Made by a program: the position numbers and the translations under genes
Part shown: positions 24,088-32,046 of the stretch, in pieces
Position numbering within the stretch: position 1 is the stretch's first letter
How the letters are laid out: the number at the start of each line of letters is the position of its first letter
The notes under the pieces: model-generated
Seen by the model: the letters and a program-made list of their open reading frames with translations, nothing else
Told to the model about the DNA's origin: nothing
Databases searched by the model: none
Origin: Bordetella parapertussis
Lineage (GTDB): Bacteria > Pseudomonadota > Gammaproteobacteria > Burkholderiales > Burkholderiaceae_B
NCBI GenBank assembly: GCA_945887835.1
Contig: CAMCZQ010000007.1
Location: 1 to 41,155 of the forward strand
Length of the DNA stretch: 41,155 nucleotides
Reading direction: 5' to 3'

Positions 24088-24882
24088 TTACTTTTGCGAA
24101 ACACGCAACTGTCTCAATAACGTGTCCAGCAACAAAATGAAGCCAGTCACTCCAATTAAAAACGCACTGACTGCAGCGATCACTGGCTCAACCTGAAGAT
24201 GCAAGCTATTCCAGATCCGCACTGGAAGCGTTTCAGACTTTACGCCTGCTAAAAAAAGAGAAATCACCAACTCGTCAAACGACGCCAAAAAAGCAAATAA
24301 CGCAGCAGAGATAATGCCCGGTAGTGCTAAAGGCACAACGACTTTTGTAAAGACACCAAAGCGACTGCTGCCAAGGCTCAACGCGGCCCGCTCTAGATTG
24401 ATATCCACGTTTTGCAAGGCAGACAATAAAATCAATAAAACAATTGGCAAGGCTATGCACGCATGACAAATCCCAATCCAAAAAACATTACCAACCAGCT
24501 TAAACGGGCCCGACATAAAGTACATGGCAATCGCGGTAATCACGTGAGGCACAATCAAAGGCAAAAGCATAAAAGACAGTAAGAGTTTTTTTCCACGCAC
24601 ATCAGAACGGACGAAGGCGTAAGCTGCCAAAAAACCTAAAAGTGTCGATACGACACACGCAATAAAGGCGATCACGGTACTTGACCATAACGCACTTTGC
24701 CAACGCGGGTCACCAAAAAAAGTCTCAAACCATCTGAGTGAATACGCCTCGGGCGGAAACTTCATGTACCCCTGATTACCAAAAGCAAGAATCGTAACGA
24801 TGACGATAGGTGCCATCAGCGTTACACCAGCGATCGCAACGTAAACATTTAAACTGCGCGTGACCACGGCATCATTCGTCAT
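24088..24882 (-). CDS. ABC transporter permease, PotC type
   Basis: A 264-residue permease of the spermidine/putrescine (and opine) group with about six hydrophobic segments. The coupling loop reads LERAALSLGSSRFGVFTKVVVP (quoted as a region, about residues 157-178), followed by LPGIISAALFAFLASFDEL, the typical PotC ending with FDE. Its start overlaps the stop of the upstream permease by one base (TAATG). It forms the transmembrane pore with the PotB-type subunit. Confidence 0.9.
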   Translation of the reverse strand: MTNDAVVTRSLNVYVAIAGVTLMAPIVIVTILAFGNQGYMKFPPEAYSLRWFETFFGDPRWQSALWSSTVIAFIACVVSTLLGFLAAYAFVRSDVRGKKLLLSFMLLPLIVPHVITAIAMYFMSGPFKLVGNVFWIGICHACIALPIVLLILLSALQNVDINLERAALSLGSSRFGVFTKVVVPLALPGIISAALFAFLASFDELVISLFLAGVKSETLPVRIWNSLHLQVEPVIAAVSAFLIGVTGFILLLDTLLRQLRVSQK

Positions 24883-25727
24883 TAGCCACCCATCATTCGG
24901 CGCAAATCAGTGACGCGATAATAGATCGCGTACAAGCCAAGGGTTGCGACCAGCAAAAGCACAGACATGATCGCAGCACTTGTCCAATCAAAGGTCACTT
25001 CTACCGCGCGCTCAACGAGCATAGCAATCATGACATCTGAGGGGCCACCCATGAGAGCCGGTGTAATAAAAAATCCGAGTGCCAAAATAAAAACGATCAA
25101 AGAACCAGACACGACTCCGTGCAAACTCAGCGGAAAATAGACTCTCGTAAACGCAAACCATCCGCTGGCCCCCAAACCGCGGGCAGCCCGCATGAGCCCA
25201 GGATCAATTGCTTTGAGCGAAGCATATAAGGTCAACACCATGTAAGGCAATAGCACATAGACCATGCCAATCAAGATCCCCGTTTTGCTGTACAGCAGAG
25301 TGAGTGGCTCGTTAACCACGCCAAGCGTTAGTAGGAGATTGTTCACAAGACCGTTGCGTCCAAGCAGTACCATCCATGAATACGTGCGCACGATAACACT
25401 CGTAAAATAAGGCACGACAATACAAAACAATATGAGCGAAAAGCGCCAGTCGCTGTGAGTCGCCAAATAATAGGCCAACGGATAACTCAACAGCAAAACT
25501 AAAAGAGTCACTAGCAGGCTAATCCAGTTGGTACTAGCTAACGCCGTCAAGACCGCTTTCGAACCAATCACCGCAACAAACTGCTCAACGATCTCTGTAA
25601 AGGTTCCGATACTGCTCAGCGACTGAATATAAAACCAAACCAGTGGCGCCAAAAATACCACGACTAGCAAAACGATCGCCGGTAATAGCAATACCCAAGA
25701 CCCACCAAAGGTACTGACTCGCTTCAT
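24882..25727 (-). CDS. ABC transporter permease, PotB type
   Basis: A 281-residue permease beginning MKRVSTFGGSWVLLLPA, with a first membrane helix almost at the N-terminus. It has the PotB-like RTYSWMVLLGRNGLVNN region and a coupling loop MRAARGLGASGWFAFTRVYF. The ATG directly follows a TAA stop of a mini-ORF (TAAATG), with TGAGGG as ribosome-binding site. The first 20 bases of the gene and the bases before them resemble two diverged copies immediately upstream. Belongs to the four-gene importer with the PotA-, PotC- and PotD-type genes. Confidence 0.9.
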   Translation of the reverse strand: MKRVSTFGGSWVLLLPAIVLLVVVFLAPLVWFYIQSLSSIGTFTEIVEQFVAVIGSKAVLTALASTNWISLLVTLLVLLLSYPLAYYLATHSDWRFSLILFCIVVPYFTSVIVRTYSWMVLLGRNGLVNNLLLTLGVVNEPLTLLYSKTGILIGMVYVLLPYMVLTLYASLKAIDPGLMRAARGLGASGWFAFTRVYFPLSLHGVVSGSLIVFILALGFFITPALMGGPSDVMIAMLVERAVEVTFDWTSAAIMSVLLLVATLGLYAIYYRVTDLRRMMGG

Positions 25728-25805
25728 TTAAGAACCCTCAAACATCGAAGCGATCATTGGCTGCGACAAGAGCGGAGAAGCAATGAAGGGACTCGCGCGC
25801 TTCAT
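25728..25805 (-). CDS. Mini-ORF 2 of 25 codons, diverged copy of the PotB-type N-terminus
   Basis: Reads MKRASPFIASPLLSQPM onward to GS and stops in TAA directly before the permease ATG. Its beginning matches the permease start MKRVSTFGGS in seven of ten residues if Ala/Gly and similar exchanges are not counted strictly, and 16 of the first 20 bases are identical. The start overlaps the stop of mini-ORF 1 (ATGA). It could be a real tiny leader peptide that passes ribosomes to the permease, or simply a relic of tandem duplication. Not long enough to judge by coding statistics. Confidence 0.4.
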   Translation of the reverse strand: MKRASPFIASPLLSQPMIASMFEGS

Positions 25806-25882
25806 TGAAGAGCTTTCAAATAGAAAATCGAGCACCGAGTGCGAAAATAGCCAACGGCAGCGAAGGTGCTCGTGAGCTTCAT
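25802..25882 (-). CDS. Mini-ORF 1 of 26 codons, second diverged copy of the PotB-type N-terminus
   Basis: Reads MKLTSTFAAVGYFRT and stops in a TGA that overlaps the start of mini-ORF 2. Its own ATG overlaps the TGA stop of the PotA-type ATPase gene (ATGA). The first seven bases (ATGAAGC) and a CCTT at offset 17-20 are shared with both downstream copies. In another frame, an ATG at 25886 opens a 52-codon reading that also ends exactly before the permease; the repeat alignment favours the two short frames. Confidence 0.4.
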   Translation of the reverse strand: MKLTSTFAAVGYFRTRCSIFYLKALQ

Positions 25883-27015
25883 TCATTAACTCTCAGCAAG
25901 ACAGAGTCATCGATGCGCCACGAGACAGTGACTACGTCGCCTTGCTCAACAGCAAAGGCCTGCGATGAGTTCTGCGTATCAACAACAATGGTGATACCGG
26001 GCTCAATTAAAACCGTCTGGCGCAAGATATTGCCAAGAAAAGATAAGTTCGCGACTGTCCCCTGACAACGATTCCAATCCTCTTGGTGCGCGTCACTCAA
26101 AGACGCTGAGGGACTCAACACGACCCGCTCTGGTCTCATAAAAATATCTACCAATGTATCTATTATAAAGGTTGGGTCGCACTGCGCGCGTAACGATAAG
26201 CCCTCTTCGGTGCGCACACTGGCAATACCTGCCCCATGGTGCGTTATCTTGCCTCGAACAAGATTCGCCTCGCCCAAGAATTTTGCAATGAAAGTACTGT
26301 TTGGTTTTTTGTAAATATCTGCAGGGCGTCCGATCTGCTCGATTCGACCATGGTTCATGATGGCGATACGGTCTGACATATTCATGGCTTCTTCTTGATC
26401 ATGCGTCACATACACGACGGTCATACCAAGACGCTTCTGAATATCTTTTATCTCAACTTGCATCTGATAACGCAGATTTTTATCCAAGGCCCCGAGAGGT
26501 TCGTCCATCAACACAATACTAGGGTTAAAGACAATTGCACGCGCGATAGCGACCCGTTGTTGTTGCCCCCCAGACAATTGACGCGCAAAACGATCAGTAA
26601 AGCCCTCAAGACGAACTAACTCAAGCGCTTGCATGACCCGCTGGGTAAGCTCTGGTTTAGGAATTTTTCTGGCCCGCAGCGGGAAGGCAACATTATCAAA
26701 AACATTCAAATGTGGAAAAATCGCATAGTTTTGAAACACCATGCCAAAACCGCGATGCTGAGGAGCGACTTGTGCAATGTCGCGCTCATCAATGCAGATT
26801 TGCCCAGTATCGACTGAGACAAAGCCCGCCAACATCATTAAGGTCGTCGTTTTGCCCGACCCCGACGGGCCGAGCAAGGAAAAGAATTCACCCGCTGCAA
26901 TGTCAATATCGATTGAATCGACGACACATTCTTTACCATAGTGTTTCGTGACTTGTCGAAGCGAGATGCTTCCCAGCTCACGAGCCAAATCTGCTTGCAC
27001 CAATGATTGACTCAT
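25879..27015 (-). CDS. ABC transporter ATP-binding protein, PotA type
   Basis: A 378-residue ATPase of the polyamine/iron/opine group. Walker A GPSGSGKTT is near residues 54-62, signature LSGGQQQRVAIARA, Walker B IVLMDEPLGALDKNLR, H-loop VTHDQEEAM. The C-terminal TOBE domain starts after about residue 290 (MRPERVVLSP) and regulates or binds ligand in this family. The start lies 6 bases after the binding-protein stop; the stop overlaps mini-ORF 1. Part of the four-gene importer. Confidence 0.92.
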   Translation of the reverse strand: MSQSLVQADLARELGSISLRQVTKHYGKECVVDSIDIDIAAGEFFSLLGPSGSGKTTTLMMLAGFVSVDTGQICIDERDIAQVAPQHRGFGMVFQNYAIFPHLNVFDNVAFPLRARKIPKPELTQRVMQALELVRLEGFTDRFARQLSGGQQQRVAIARAIVFNPSIVLMDEPLGALDKNLRYQMQVEIKDIQKRLGMTVVYVTHDQEEAMNMSDRIAIMNHGRIEQIGRPADIYKKPNSTFIAKFLGEANLVRGKITHHGAGIASVRTEEGLSLRAQCDPTFIIDTLVDIFMRPERVVLSPSASLSDAHQEDWNRCQGTVANLSFLGNILRQTVLIEPGITIVVDTQNSSQAFAVEQGDVVTVSWRIDDSVLLRVNE

Positions 27016-27021
27016 CGGTGA

Positions 27022-28098
27022 TCAGCTAATGATCCATTTCGACCATTGAGCGGCAACCTTATTGCGATTTTCAGCCCACCATTTAATATCAAGCAAAAAT
27101 CCTTTGGTCTTAGTCCAAGGTTCATTACTTGCCGGATCGATCAGCGATTTAGCCGTTGCGCCGTAGGCCTTTGTATTCACTGGGATCGCTTTGTACTTGG
27201 CAAGCCAACGCGACTGAGACTCAACGCTCGAACTAAAGTCTATGAATTTTTTGGCATTCTCTACGTTCTTTGCCCCTTTAGGTATGCCATAGGCCTGCAC
27301 AAGCAACGCATTTTGATTCCACTGCAGTGCAATCGGCGCACCTTCGTCGGCAGCGACCGACGCGCGAGTGCTCCAGATCGACCCCATCGACACCTCGTTA
27401 TCTGCAATCATCGTTGAGGATAAGGCTCCTGTATCCCAAAACTTAGGAATCACTGAGCGCAGCTTGCTGAGCGATCGGAAGGCTCTTTCAATATCAAGCG
27501 GATACAGTTTGTCCACCGGAACCCCATCCGCCAAGAGAGCAAACTCGAGGGCAACCGAGCCAGTCGCGATATCAGGTAGGGTACGTCTCATGGGATATTT
27601 TTTGATATCCCAAAATTCTGCCCAAGACTTGGGCTCAGAACCAGGCGCAATCACCTTAGTGTTATAGCCCAAGACCATTGCATAGATAAACGAACCGACA
27701 CAAAATTTTCTTTTTACCACTGGGTCAATATCTGCTGGATCCGTATATTTAAAGGCCTGATAGTCAATCGGCATTAAATAGTTATTCAGCTCAAGCTCGA
27801 GCAACGTGGCATCGCCTGTGTCGATCAAGTCAAGCTCGTTTTGACCCGACTTCATCATCGCTAAGAGTTTGCCGTTGGTAGCAGCCACCGGCACAACCTG
27901 AATCCCCGTTGCCTTACGAAAAGGTTCGTAAATTGTCGCGTTTTTAACGGTGTCAAAAGACCCCCCCGGTGTTCGGACGATCACCTGCTGAGCGGCGTTT
28001 GCGTTAGCTGTCCACACAAACGGTGCTACGACCGTCGTGAATACAGCTGCAGCGTTCAATTTGCGACGAAATAAATTGGGAAGTTTTGATTTAGACAT
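27022..28098 (-). CDS. ABC transporter substrate-binding protein, PotD type
   Basis: A 358-residue periplasmic binding protein of the spermidine/putrescine-like group. The N-terminus has an FRRK pair before a hydrophobic stretch and a cleavage region near WTANANAA; the export route (Sec or Tat) is uncertain. The mature part runs VIVRTPGGSFDTVKNATIYEPF, then NELDLIDTGDATLLELE and later PKSWAEFWDIKKYP, all typical. VIPKFWDTGALSSTMIADNEV is the family segment in the second lobe. It lies 158 bases after a PuuB-like oxidase gene. The neighbouring oxidase and DadA-type dehydrogenase suggest an amine- or amino-acid-like ligand. Confidence 0.9.
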   Translation of the reverse strand: MSKSKLPNLFRRKLNAAAVFTTVVAPFVWTANANAAQQVIVRTPGGSFDTVKNATIYEPFRKATGIQVVPVAATNGKLLAMMKSGQNELDLIDTGDATLLELELNNYLMPIDYQAFKYTDPADIDPVVKRKFCVGSFIYAMVLGYNTKVIAPGSEPKSWAEFWDIKKYPMRRTLPDIATGSVALEFALLADGVPVDKLYPLDIERAFRSLSKLRSVIPKFWDTGALSSTMIADNEVSMGSIWSTRASVAADEGAPIALQWNQNALLVQAYGIPKGAKNVENAKKFIDFSSSVESQSRWLAKYKAIPVNTKAYGATAKSLIDPASNEPWTKTKGFLLDIKWWAENRNKVAAQWSKWIIS

Positions 28099-28256
28099 TT
28101 TTTTTAACCTTTAGTTGTCATTCGACTGAGTACAAAACATTCAAGCGTAGCCTCAGGCGCATTGACGTTAACAGAGCCACACACTCACTGTCAATCCATT
28201 CACTCGTCCGTCTCACGTGCTATCGAATAGCAGTTTTGCTCTATCAGCCCAAGGCG

Positions 28257-29693
28257 CTATCGCGTACCGATTTTCATCCCTAAGAGCTCGGGCAGCTTTG
28301 CGGCAGCCTTTGCAAAAAAAGAAATCTGTCGCTCCTGCTCTTCGGCCTCTTCGCTGCTAATGATTCCCCAACGGACTAAACGACCGCCGAGAGTGCGAAA
28401 CGGATCTGGCGGAAGACTAGGTAGGGTTCGAGTACAAAAAGGTAGACTTGACCACTCGTCTTTGTGATTCAACACTAACGAAGCCAAACACTGACCAGCA
28501 ATATAAGTCGGATTGACACCATGCCCAGAAAAACCACACGCATAATGAACACGGGTATTCGGAAACGTTTTAAAGAAGGGAAGACGATCAGAGGACACTT
28601 CAATCGCGCCGCCCCAGGCCTTTGCAAGCCCGACTGACTGAAACGACGGAAACAAGCGATGCAGCCCGCACTCAGCACGGGCAGCACTAGCCGCATCTTG
28701 CGTCAGACTGACTGCGTTCGCATTGCCCGCGTAACTAATTGGACCAGACCCCGAGCCCATCAAGATCCGTCCATCGGCAGTTTTTCGAAAATAGTGAATA
28801 AACATCCGTAAATCAGACAAGCCTTCATCACCCAGCCAGCCAACCTCTTGTAGCTTTTCGGGAGCAGGGTTAGACATCACCACGTAACTTGAGAACACAC
28901 TGACGTGATCCCGAATTTGCGGATCGCTCGCTAACTGAGCATTAGTCGCTAACACGACCTCTTTAGCGATCACTTGTCCTTGAGGCGTTGTCAGTCGACT
29001 AGGCGAACCTCTTTCAAGGCGCATCATAGGCGTGTGTTCGTAGACCTGCACGCCAGCCTCGATCACGGCTGCACGCAAGGCGCGCGCCAACCGAGCGGGG
29101 TGTACAGTTGCACCCTCAGTGAATAAGACCCCACCGCGAAAAACTGGCGAACGAACGCGGGCAGCGATCTCTTGCGCACTCAAGGCCCTCACAGAATCTG
29201 GCACCCCAAGCCGCTGCGCCTCTGACAGGTAAGCCGCGATTTTTTTATCTTGTGCTGGTGCGGCAGAAATCTTGATGCTTGGCCCCTCTCGCCACCAGAC
29301 ATCGCGCCCGCCAGACGTTGCAAAAGCCCGTATGCCATCCTGTGCGAGGGTACCCGCGCGTGCAACAGCCAGCGCTGCGTCTGCGCCAATTGACTTCACC
29401 AAGCTCGGCAGCGCAGACCAATAGCCGCTTACTTTTCCACCGTTTTTGCCGCTCGCACCCGAGCCACACAACGAGGCTTCAAGCAACGCGACATTGAGAT
29501 GCGGCGCACGCGCTTTTAATTGCAGCGCTGTCCATAAGCCCGTGAATCCACCACCGACAATCACGACATCGACACGCAGCTCGCCAATTAAGGGTGGGCT
29601 AGCAAAGCGCTGCCCCTCGTGACTCAAGGCCTCCTCAAACCACCACGAAGGATCGCCAGGCATCACACTAGGAAGCGATTCTGTACGCGACAT
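28257..29693 (-). CDS. FAD-dependent amine/amino-acid oxidoreductase, PuuB/OrdL-like
   Basis: A 478-residue DAO-family enzyme. A lead of about 40 residues with PSWWFEEAL precedes the FAD motif VVIVGGGFTGLWTALQL (43-59), then the covalent-flavin-region-like CGSGASGKNGG. This arrangement matches gamma-glutamylputrescine oxidase and related oxidoreductases. The C-terminal WGGAIEVSSDRLPFF and YACGFSGHGVNPTYIAGQ complete the FAD site. Such enzymes oxidise a secondary or primary amine to an aldehyde plus ammonia. Lying directly before a Pot-type importer, it probably handles the imported amine. The other genes of the Puu pathway (gamma-glutamylputrescine synthetase, hydrolase) are absent from the window. 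Confidence 0.85.
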   Translation of the reverse strand: MSRTESLPSVMPGDPSWWFEEALSHEGQRFASPPLIGELRVDVVIVGGGFTGLWTALQLKARAPHLNVALLEASLCGSGASGKNGGKVSGYWSALPSLVKSIGADAALAVARAGTLAQDGIRAFATSGGRDVWWREGPSIKISAAPAQDKKIAAYLSEAQRLGVPDSVRALSAQEIAARVRSPVFRGGVLFTEGATVHPARLARALRAAVIEAGVQVYEHTPMMRLERGSPSRLTTPQGQVIAKEVVLATNAQLASDPQIRDHVSVFSSYVVMSNPAPEKLQEVGWLGDEGLSDLRMFIHYFRKTADGRILMGSGSGPISYAGNANAVSLTQDAASAARAECGLHRLFPSFQSVGLAKAWGGAIEVSSDRLPFFKTFPNTRVHYACGFSGHGVNPTYIAGQCLASLVLNHKDEWSSLPFCTRTLPSLPPDPFRTLGGRLVRWGIISSEEAEEQERQISFFAKAAAKLPELLGMKIGTR

Positions 29694-29770
29694 GGTTCAC
29701 AGTTCCTTTGGTTGCACTGAATACGTTTGCCAGGAAACACAAAGCTAGTGCTCAATCTACTAGCTGGTGC

Positions 29771-30769
29771 TCAATCAACTTTTGCACCCGATGCTTTTAC
29801 AATCTTTGCCCACTTTGCGTTCTCATCCTGAATGAAATGTGCGAATTGCTCTTGTGTCGTGTTCGAAATTTCGATGCCAAGGCTTTCAAATTTTTGACGA
29901 ACATCGGCTAATTGCAAGACTCGGTTGACGTCTGTATTTAACTGCTTGACGATAGCGCTTGAAACGCCGGTGGGCGCAAAGACACCAAACCATTGCAGCG
30001 CCTCAAAACCGTTCAATCCTGCCGCACTGACTGTTGGCAGCGTCGGTGCGATCGGTGAGGCTTGAGCGCTTGTCACCGCCAAGGCCTTGAGCTTTCCGCT
30101 TTGTACATAGGGTAAAAAAGCGACTGCTGTGCCAAACGCCAGCGAAATACGGCCGCTCACCAAATCAATCGTCATCGGCGCATCGCCCTTATAAGGAATA
30201 TGCTGAATCGCGATGCCGGCTGTTGCTTTGAAATATTCAGCAGTCAGGTGAGACACGCTGCCGTTGCCCGTTGAGCCAAAAGACAAAGCATCGGGTTTAC
30301 TTTTGGCTAACGCAATTAACTCGGTCACCGACGAGACAGGCAGCGACGGATGCGTAACCAACAGTATGGTCGCAGTCCCGACTAGAGCAACCGGAGAAAA
30401 ATCTTTGATTGAATCGTACGGCAGCCTTTCGTATAAAGCTGGGGCAATCGCATGCGTGCTGCTCGTGCCGATTAATAAGGTGTAACCGTCAGGGGTAGCC
30501 TTTGCAACAACATCTGAACCAGTCGTACCGCCCGCACCGGCTCGATTTTCGACGATCACCGTTTGACCCAGACTTGTCGTGAGTTTTTCGGCAAGAAGTC
30601 TACCGACGATGTCGGTTGAGCCACCCGCCGGAAAAGGAATCACAAATTTGATCGCTTTAGTTGGCCAAGTTTGTGCCGCACAGAGCGTGCTGCCAGCAAA
30701 CGCAAATACACAGAGCGCACGACAAGCAAGCCTCGTCGTCATAGAAAGATAGTCAAGTGCTCGAGCCAT
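29771..30769 (-). CDS. Tripartite tricarboxylate transporter receptor, TctC/Bug family
   Basis: A 332-residue Bug protein. The start ATG overlaps the amidohydrolase stop (TAATG) and has AAAGGAAG before it; an internal Met10 would give a more compact signal peptide. The cleavage region is GSTLCAAQ, and the mature part begins TWPTKAIKFVIPFPAGGSTD. VENRAGAGGTTGSD, TPDGYTLLIG and LSFGSTGNGSVSHLTAEYF are diagnostic. Coupled translation with an amidohydrolase suggests that its ligand is the substrate or product of that enzyme. Confidence 0.93.
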   Translation of the reverse strand: MARALDYLSMTTRLACRALCVFAFAGSTLCAAQTWPTKAIKFVIPFPAGGSTDIVGRLLAEKLTTSLGQTVIVENRAGAGGTTGSDVVAKATPDGYTLLIGTSSTHAIAPALYERLPYDSIKDFSPVALVGTATILLVTHPSLPVSSVTELIALAKSKPDALSFGSTGNGSVSHLTAEYFKATAGIAIQHIPYKGDAPMTIDLVSGRISLAFGTAVAFLPYVQSGKLKALAVTSAQASPIAPTLPTVSAAGLNGFEALQWFGVFAPTGVSSAIVKQLNTDVNRVLQLADVRQKFESLGIEISNTTQEQFAHFIQDENAKWAKIVKASGAKVD

Positions 30770-31992
30770 TAAGTCGCTTCCTTTGACGCCTTGCGTTTAT
30801 CAGAAACGATGCGCCCATCTTTAAATACAAGTTTGAGATCTCTTAGGTTATTAATATCGTCAAGCGGGTTGGCGCCCACCACAATCAGATCTGCGATTTT
30901 TCCGACCTCAACCGTACCGAGCTCGTCGCCGACGCCACAAATTGCGGCCCCAGCACGTGTGGCAGCCTGCAAAGCTTGCCAAGGCGTGGCACCTGCACGC
31001 ACCCATAAACCAAGTTCAAGTAGTGCGGCATCTTTTAGTGGTCTGATATCTGAGCCGAGTGCCATCTTGACGCCCGCCTTAAGCGCTTTGAGGAATCCCG
31101 CTTGATGCACATCGGCTGCAGCCTCTGCCCGGCAGCATAACGAATGAGAGAGATTGCGCTGTTTGAGCCAGCCTCTTTCCCATAAGTTGGTCGCTTGCTG
31201 CGGTGTCAGATGACTAATCGCCAGAGTTGGCACATACCAGGTGTCGTGTTTCAGAAACAGTTCGATACACTCGTCATCCAAAATATAGCCATGCTCAACG
31301 CTGTGCGCACCCATCCGTATGGCATTTTTTACGGCAATGGGGTTGGTCGCATGCGCCATGACTTTGAATTCACGCAAACGACAAACATCAAAGGCCGCCT
31401 TGAGTTCTTCGTCTAATAAAAACGAATGGCGATGCAAATCCCAGGCGGGGCCCATGATTCCCCCTGAAAGATTCAGTTTGATATGGTCTACCCCATTTTT
31501 AATCTGCTCTCGAATAGCCTTCACAAAACCATACGGACCGTCACATTCGATCGCGTGTCCAGACGTTAAAAAATGCCCCGCAGTCGTCGTTAAAAAATGC
31601 CCAGCGGCAAATAAACGTGGGCCGACGTGCTGCCCTGAGTCAAACGCGCGCTTCCACGCGACATCCATATAGTCGTGCGCGCCGGCGCAGCGTAAGCCGG
31701 TAATGCCGGACTCAATCATGGCGGCCTGCAGCCGGTTACCAAACAAAGTGACCTGCTCAGTCAAGGGCATATCGGTCGGCGACAAATAGTCCGGATGAAT
31801 GTGTACGTCCCACAAGCCTGGAAGTAAAAACTGACCAGTCAAGTCGATGGTCTCGCAATCAAGCAAAGCATTCGCATCTGCTGCAGACAAGATTTGTTTG
31901 ATGCGTCCATCTTCGACCACTACCGAAGCATTCAGGCGTGGCTGAGGGTTGACAGCATCAATAACGGTGGCATTTTTAAGAAGTGTTCGCAT
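30769..31992 (-). CDS. Amidohydrolase-superfamily enzyme (Xaa-Pro-dipeptidase/imidazolonepropionase-like)
   Basis: A 407-residue metal-dependent hydrolase. The metal motif His64-x-His66 stands in WDVHIHPD after the small beta-sandwich domain. DHIKLNLSGG has the lysine that is usually carboxylated, MAHATNPIAVKNAIRMG and HSVEHGY give the two further metal histidines, and LGSDIRP the catalytic Asp. All binuclear-centre ligands therefore appear intact. The subgroup includes peptidases and lactam-, imide- or N-acyl-hydrolases. A 24-bp tandem duplication encodes AGHFLTTT followed by AGHFLTSG near the active-site loop. Stop codon overlaps the start of the TctC gene. Confidence 0.87.
   Translation of the reverse strand: MRTLLKNATVIDAVNPQPRLNASVVVEDGRIKQILSAADANALLDCETIDLTGQFLLPGLWDVHIHPDYLSPTDMPLTEQVTLFGNRLQAAMIESGITGLRCAGAHDYMDVAWKRAFDSGQHVGPRLFAAGHFLTTTAGHFLTSGHAIECDGPYGFVKAIREQIKNGVDHIKLNLSGGIMGPAWDLHRHSFLLDEELKAAFDVCRLREFKVMAHATNPIAVKNAIRMGAHSVEHGYILDDECIELFLKHDTWYVPTLAISHLTPQQATNLWERGWLKQRNLSHSLCCRAEAAADVHQAGFLKALKAGVKMALGSDIRPLKDAALLELGLWVRAGATPWQALQAATRAGAAICGVGDELGTVEVGKIADLIVVGANPLDDINNLRDLKLVFKDGRIVSDKRKASKEAT
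31564..31611 (-). repeat. 24-bp tandem duplication within amidohydrolase gene
   Basis: CGTTAAAAAATGCCC appears at 31564-31578 and again at 31588-31602, exactly 24 bases apart. In the protein this is AGHFLTTT followed by AGHFLTSG, so the frame is preserved. The A-run could promote slippage or recombination. Confidence 0.7.
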
Positions 31993-32046
31993 AAAGTGGT
32001 CGTGACGATGTCGTTAAAGATTTAGAGGGGCACAACGGCTCTTCAG

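Larger units (their letters stand above)
25728..25882 (-). repeat. Two tandem units of 77 and 78 bp upstream of PotB-type gene
   Basis: Start codons at 25882, 25805 and 25727 are 77 and 78 bases apart, each within ATGAAGC. Units 1 and 2 agree in 17 of the first 21 bases and again at their ends (11 of 15 in TTTGAAAGCTCTTCA against TTTGAGGGTTCTTAA), in register except for one base. The end of the ATPase gene, before the first ATG, also resembles these ends (TGAGAGTTAATGA). Confidence 0.65.

Noticed and set aside
25728-25886. Single 52-codon ORF filling the PotA-PotB gap
   Set aside because: It is open and ends exactly before the permease, but its frame differs from that in which the two tandem units resemble the permease N-terminus; the two-mini-ORF reading explains more.
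28218-28232. Palindrome TGCTAT-CGA-ATAGCA after the PuuB-like gene
   Set aside because: Short loop and no T-tract in the direction of transcription; may be chance.
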